Source of the DNA: an uncultured Clostridia bacterium
GTDB lineage: Bacteria; Bacillota; Clostridia; Oscillospirales; Acutalibacteraceae
Length of the DNA stretch: 60,052 nucleotides
Direction of reading: 5' to 3'
NCBI GenBank assembly: GCA_944384905.1
Contig: CALWVE010000013.1
Span: forward strand, 1 to 60,052
Shown: piece after piece, positions 57,544 through 60,052 of the stretch
Layout: each line of letters starts with the position of its first letter
Numbering within the stretch: position 1 is the stretch's first letter
Program-made: the position numbers and the translations under genes
Notes under the pieces: model-generated
The model's input: only the letters and a program-made list of their open reading frames with translations
Told to the model about the DNA's origin: nothing
Databases searched by the model: none

Positions 57544-58742
57544 CCTATCCACCTCACAGATACTGTTTTTCCTTTTCCTTCGGACATGAAGACTGCTGGT
57601 CTGCCTTGGTCCGTTGTCTTGGGGTTTCTCAGTATTTCTATCCGCCCATCTTTTTCAAATTTTTTCAGTATTTTCTTTACATCGCCGGTAGAACATATTG
57701 GTCCATGTTTCATAAAGAAAATAGCAAGAGCATCATGCAAAGAGGTCCAGTTAATACATTGCGAAAAATGTTCAATCGTTTTTTCTTCTATATCGTTTTC
57801 ATCTGTTATCTGATTATCAAAATTTTCACTCCATAAAGCTAGTTGACCTCCAGACTGAATTTCCTGAAGAGATTCCCACCGATTATATATATTATCAACC
57901 ATAAGGAGACAACCATCTCTATGGTTTGTAGCATGAATAAGCCGATACTTCGGTCGCTGACCTCTCTTAATACGAAGAGGCATATTAAGAACATATGTGT
58001 AGCTTTTCCCTAGCCGTAAACAATACTGTTCTGCAAATTGCGCTTCCGCAGAATACCCATCTATTTCACCTTTTTTATAAGCTTCAATTATTTTTTGCCA
58101 ATAATCACCACCGGCAATTTCATTAAGTTCTTTAATAGACTTTTCTGATGCATCCATTTTGGTTGGCTCATATTCGACCAAGTCGTCAAACAAAAATTTA
58201 TCATCAAATGTTGTACCCAGAGCATGACATGCTTCTCGAATAAAACCAAAAGAGTTCATATTAATGAGCAATTCAATGGTATTAAACTTTCCTTTTGCAA
58301 AGTCATCGAAGAAAGAACACTGAAGTGCCTTGATTCCATAGGGGTCAATATAAAGGAATACATTACAATTATCTTTTTTGCGCAGAATAGAATTGATATT
58401 GTTTTCATACTTGCCTGATATGATTCTTGCTTTAGGATATGATTTTAGGTTTTCTTGAAGATCATCTGCATAGTTTAAGTCAATAAAGGTTGCCTCAATT
58501 TGAGCATTCTGCATCGTTGTATTCAATAGACATTCATCAATTATTTTAAGTGCAATCAGCGGAGAACCATCGTTACCATCTTCAAATTTTCCCTTTCCAG
58601 CGAAACAATCCACATAAACAAGCGGCCTATGCGTGTGAAGAATTTTGGAAACATAGGGTTTAAAATAGCAGCCAAAAAGTTCATCTTTTACAATAGACCA
58701 TGCTTTCTTTTCCACAAAAAAGTCATCATTTTTCTTGGCCAT
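57540..58742 (-). CDS. tcmP: Three-Cys-motif partner protein TcmP
   Basis: This is a 400-residue protein with the TcmP signature Y-V-D-C-F-A-G-K-G-K-F near residue 42, then D-G-S-P-L-I-A-L, a methyltransferase-like nucleotide-binding start. I-Y-I-D-P-Y-G-I-K (about 135) and N-T-I-E-L-L-I-N-M-N-S-F follow. A C-terminal winged-helix-like region ends the protein. The family name comes from its constant association with a three-Cys protein, encoded here by the next gene with an overlapping stop and start. The ATG at 58742 has GAGG seven bases upstream. The system has no assigned function that I can state with confidence. Confidence 0.85.
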   Translation of the reverse strand: MAKKNDDFFVEKKAWSIVKDELFGCYFKPYVSKILHTHRPLVYVDCFAGKGKFEDGNDGSPLIALKIIDECLLNTTMQNAQIEATFIDLNYADDLQENLKSYPKARIISGKYENNINSILRKKDNCNVFLYIDPYGIKALQCSFFDDFAKGKFNTIELLINMNSFGFIREACHALGTTFDDKFLFDDLVEYEPTKMDASEKSIKELNEIAGGDYWQKIIEAYKKGEIDGYSAEAQFAEQYCLRLGKSYTYVLNMPLRIKRGQRPKYRLIHATNHRDGCLLMVDNIYNRWESLQEIQSGGQLALWSENFDNQITDENDIEEKTIEHFSQCINWTSLHDALAIFFMKHGPICSTGDVKKILKKFEKDGRIEILRNPKTTDQGRPAVFMSEGKGKTVSVRWIG

Positions 58743-58809
58743 AAACATACCTCTTTATAAAAATTATAAAAACGGAGTGGGGGATTTTCTATTATTGCCA
58801 GGATGCATT

Positions 58810-59028
58810 TTAATTTATTGTTGTTTTTTCTAAATCTAACAGCCCATAAGCCTGGTAATAGGACAACATAGCCTGAAGTTGCAGTTTATTAGCAAAAAGC
58901 TGGCGGTAGGTAACAGTTTTCTCTTTGCCCTCCGCTTTGAGCTTCGCCATCTTTTCCACAGTCGAATCATACTGGGAAAGGATGGCTTTTAGCATATCTT
59001 CAAAGACTTTCAATCTCTTTTCGTCCAT
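58810..59028 (-). CDS. Small helical protein of the mobile cassette
   Basis: This is a 72-residue, charged protein predicted to be two helices (R-L-K-V-F-E-D-M-L-K-A-I-L-S-Q-Y and K-L-Q-L-Q-A-M-L-S-Y-Y-Q-A-Y-G-L-L). I do not recognise a named family. It lies 12 bases behind the HTH gene and is read with it. A degraded copy of its 3' end occurs at 56699-56757, so the gene travels with the cassette. The ATG at 59028 is preferred over one three codons earlier. Confidence 0.7.
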   Translation of the reverse strand: MDEKRLKVFEDMLKAILSQYDSTVEKMAKLKAEGKEKTVTYRQLFANKLQLQAMLSYYQAYGLLDLEKTTIN

Positions 59029-59040
59029 GTAAATCACCGA

Positions 59041-59229
59041 TTATTTCTCAGCCGCAACGCCGGATTTCATCCAAGCGTCCACTTCACTGATCTTAAATTT
59101 CCACAGCCTGCCGATCTTCGTGGCGGGCATTTCTCTTTTGTCTATCCAAGCGAGTACGGTATCACGGCTGACGCCGAGATATTCACAAATTTCTTTCATG
59201 GAGTACCAGCGTTCAATATTAGAGTCCAT
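59041..59229 (-). CDS. Excisionase-family HTH DNA-binding protein
   Basis: This is a 62-residue MerR/HTH_17-type winged helix filling the whole protein: Y-S-M-K-E-I-C-E-Y-L-G-V-S-R-D-T-V-L-A-W-I-D-K-R, then wing I-G-R-L-W-K-F-K-I-S-E-V-D-A-W. Such proteins act as excisionases or as regulators of adjacent genes. It is the first gene behind the strong promoter at 59271-59299 and leads the whole leftward block, so it may regulate that promoter. Confidence 0.88.
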   Translation of the reverse strand: MDSNIERWYSMKEICEYLGVSRDTVLAWIDKREMPATKIGRLWKFKISEVDAWMKSGVAAEK

Positions 59230-59270
59230 TTTTAGCCCTCACTTTCAGGTAGATACAATAATACAGAATA

Positions 59271-59299
59271 AGTATACTTCAATATTCATCTAAAATCAA
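59271..59299 (-). promoter_or_regulatory. Promoter of the leftward defence block
   Basis: On the - strand, TTGATT (59299-59294) and TATACT (59276-59271) are 17 bases apart, about 42 bases before the HTH gene. Repeated TATTNTGTATTATTGTAT-like text just downstream may be the regulator's site. Confidence 0.78.
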
Positions 59300-59342
59300 T
59301 GATTTTTGTAGATTTATGTGGAATAGACACGATTTGAGATAT

Positions 59343-59380
59343 AAAAAATATGCCTGCCAGTAATGGCGGGCATATTTTTT
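59343..59380. terminator. Bidirectional terminator insulating the defence block
   Basis: A 16-base-pair stem (arms 59343-59358 and 59365-59380, one wobble) with a six-base loop is flanked by A and T tracts. It lies upstream of the promoter, so it blocks leftward transcripts coming from the repeat region and rightward read-out. Confidence 0.8.
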
Positions 59381-59420
59381 TGTCTTTTTCCAGAATTTTT
59401 TCTTAAAAATAGGGTGCGTT

Positions 59421-59685
59421 TTGACCTTCCAATTCCAAATAAGTGAAGGGATCTTTTGCAAAACAAAAAATTTTTCAAAAACACCCGATAATTTTGCTCT
59501 TCCCAGTGGGAACAAGTGAAGGGATAAAATTTTCCGAAAATTTTTTTGGCGAAAGCCCAAAAATGGGTGTGCATTTCGGCACCCTTTGTCCAAATGAGTG
59601 AAGAGGTTTTTAAATCCGTAAATATTTTGCCCGTTTAAGATGTGCATTTGACCTCACCCAGTGGGAGTAAGTGAAGGCCCTTCAT
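59421..59685. repeat. Four spaced imperfect direct repeats
   Basis: A core AAGTGAAGGG or close variant starts at 59441, 59514, 59596 and 59669, giving spacings of 73, 82 and 73 bases. Each is preceded by a T-rich stretch and a CC-rich segment. Copies 2 and 4 share CCCAGTGGGA before the core; copies 1 and 3 share CCAAAT, so the pattern alternates. The sequence between them is AT-rich and differs. The array fills most of the gap between the HTH gene and the next module; no gene lies in it. It could be iterons, regulator sites or an RNA with repeats. Confidence 0.65.
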
Positions 59686-59690
59686 ACTGT

Positions 59691-59983
59691 ACCTTGAAAA
59701 TTGAATAACAATCCGAATCAGATATGACTGTGCCACGATGTCGGGGACCCCGAAAAGTCGCAAGACTTTTTTGGGAGAGGAGGAACAACGGCGTGAGCAA
59801 ACTTTTCGTGCTTTGCACGGAAATAAGCGATACAAAGTTTGTGACGACGAAGCACGGCGACGCCGCTTGACGGGGGCAGGAATAAAAAAACGGAATTCGG
59901 GAAAGAAAGCAGATATCGGAAGGCACTACGATCCTCACGCCGGTATCTGTCGTACATAGCCATAAAAAAGGAGGATGGAAGCT
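59691..59983 (+). other. Leader of the right-hand mobile module
   Basis: CTTGAAAATTGAATAA opens this stretch. A hairpin of GAAAAGTC and GACTTTTT arms with a GCAA loop (59748-59775) follows, leading into GGAGAGGAGGAACA (59774-59787), identical to 42142-42155. An AAACTTT/AAAGTTT inverted repeat lies further on. TTGAAT and TATGAC at about 59701-59728 could be a rightward promoter. A basic 73-codon open frame here is probably not a gene. Confidence 0.45.
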
Positions 59984-60052
59984 ATGAAAAAATCGGAGCT
60001 CAAAGAGCTTTACCAGATGATGTTCCCGGATTACCCGGATATTGTAACCGTC
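59984..60052 (+). CDS. Start of an HTH protein of a conjugative/mobile element (partial)
   Basis: AAAAGGAGG precedes the ATG at 59984. The 23 visible codons begin M-K-K-S-E-L-K-E-L-Y-Q-M-M-F-P-D-Y-P-D-I-V, the N terminus of helix-turn-helix proteins carried by gut Firmicutes integrative elements, where an HTH_17 domain follows. The rest is beyond the window. Its presence shows that mobile DNA continues to the right. Confidence 0.7.
   Translation, partial: MKKSELKELYQMMFPDYPDIVTV

Noticed and set aside
57540..58742. Plain DNA methyltransferase instead of TcmP
   Set aside because: The first motif resembles a SAM-binding loop, but no N/D-P-P-Y/F catalytic motif is present and the partner gene is the three-Cys protein.
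59421..59685. Possible CRISPR array (about 33-base repeats with about 40-base spacers)
   Set aside because: The four units are too divergent, the spacing is irregular (73, 82, 73), the conserved core is only about ten bases, and no cas gene is nearby.
58810..59685. Type III toxin-antitoxin (ToxIN-like): repeats, terminator, then a small gene
   Set aside because: The order looks similar, but the repeats are twice too long and the genes behind the terminator are an HTH protein and a 72-residue helical protein, not an endoribonuclease of ToxN type.
59738..59959. 73-codon Arg-rich open frame before the right-hand HTH gene
   Set aside because: It overlaps the conserved hairpin and leader motif, its start lies before the motif with no ribosome site, and its composition is that of structured non-coding DNA.

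Overview
The window looks like a chromosome segment of a spore-forming, anaerobic gut-type Clostridia. The closest overall feel is Oscillospiraceae/Ruminococcaceae, but that is inference from gene style, not a database match. Three observations support it. A sporulation and division cluster in Bacillus subtilis order (spoVB/yabM, mazG, rqcP/yabO, yabP, yabQ, divIC, yabR, with an HU gene inserted) lies at 10.4-15.4 kb. A short collagen-like, BclA-type protein gene lies at 33.6 kb. The accessory genes (TnpV, DUF6809, DUF4314, excisionase-type HTH proteins) are of kinds common in integrative elements of gut Firmicutes. No rRNA, tRNA or CRISPR array was seen.

Region 1 (1-39.7 kb) is mainly core chromosome. 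It begins with an ABC ATPase gene cut off inside Walker B at the left edge, coupled to a TetR regulator. A MATE exporter, cytidine deaminase and uridine phosphorylase follow on the + strand, then a cluster of five palindromes and an orphan MerR-like regulator. A long, mostly leftward block encodes a nitroreductase, a TetM-like ribosomal GTPase, a lipid kinase, an RlmL-type RNA methyltransferase, the fumarase alpha subunit, the yab/divIC cluster, a nucleoside kinase, HemZ, an MBL hydrolase, RelA/SpoT, RecJ and the c-di-AMP pair CdaA/CdaR. After these come a class V aminotransferase with DUF3343, a BlaI/BlaR1-type sensor pair with two clear operators, a YtrA-type regulator with its ABC exporter, a GH172 (DUF2961) gene broken by one TAG codon, the collagen-like protein, an epimerase, flavodoxin/SDR/deformylase, and the proton pyrophosphatase hppA behind a leader containing an intrinsic terminator.

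Region 2 (39.77-43.7 kb) is wreckage of integrative elements. It holds a tyrosine integrase catalytic domain with a stop and a frameshift, fused in frame to half of another ICE protein, then DUF4314, a serine recombinase cut after its catalytic domain, an HTH protein, DUF6809 and TnpV.

Region 3 (43.7-59.3 kb) is visibly more AT-rich and entirely leftward. A promoter at 59.3 kb precedes an excisionase-like HTH gene and a 72-aa protein. Next is a TcmP / three-Cys radical-SAM pair, then a tightly coupled seven-gene run: GIY-YIG-DUF4357 nuclease, HsdR, HsdM, HsdS, a PtuA-like ATPase, a PtuB-like HNH nuclease and a 1102-aa DUF4365-helicase. Overlaps or gaps of a few bases join the genes, which suggests they are made together as a composite restriction / Septu-like defence locus. 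A degraded second copy of the 72-aa gene's 3' end lies between the TcmP pair and the seven-gene run, indicating stepwise assembly.

Region 4 (59.3-60.05 kb) has an insulating terminator, four spaced direct repeats and the start of another mobile-element module whose HTH gene runs off the window.
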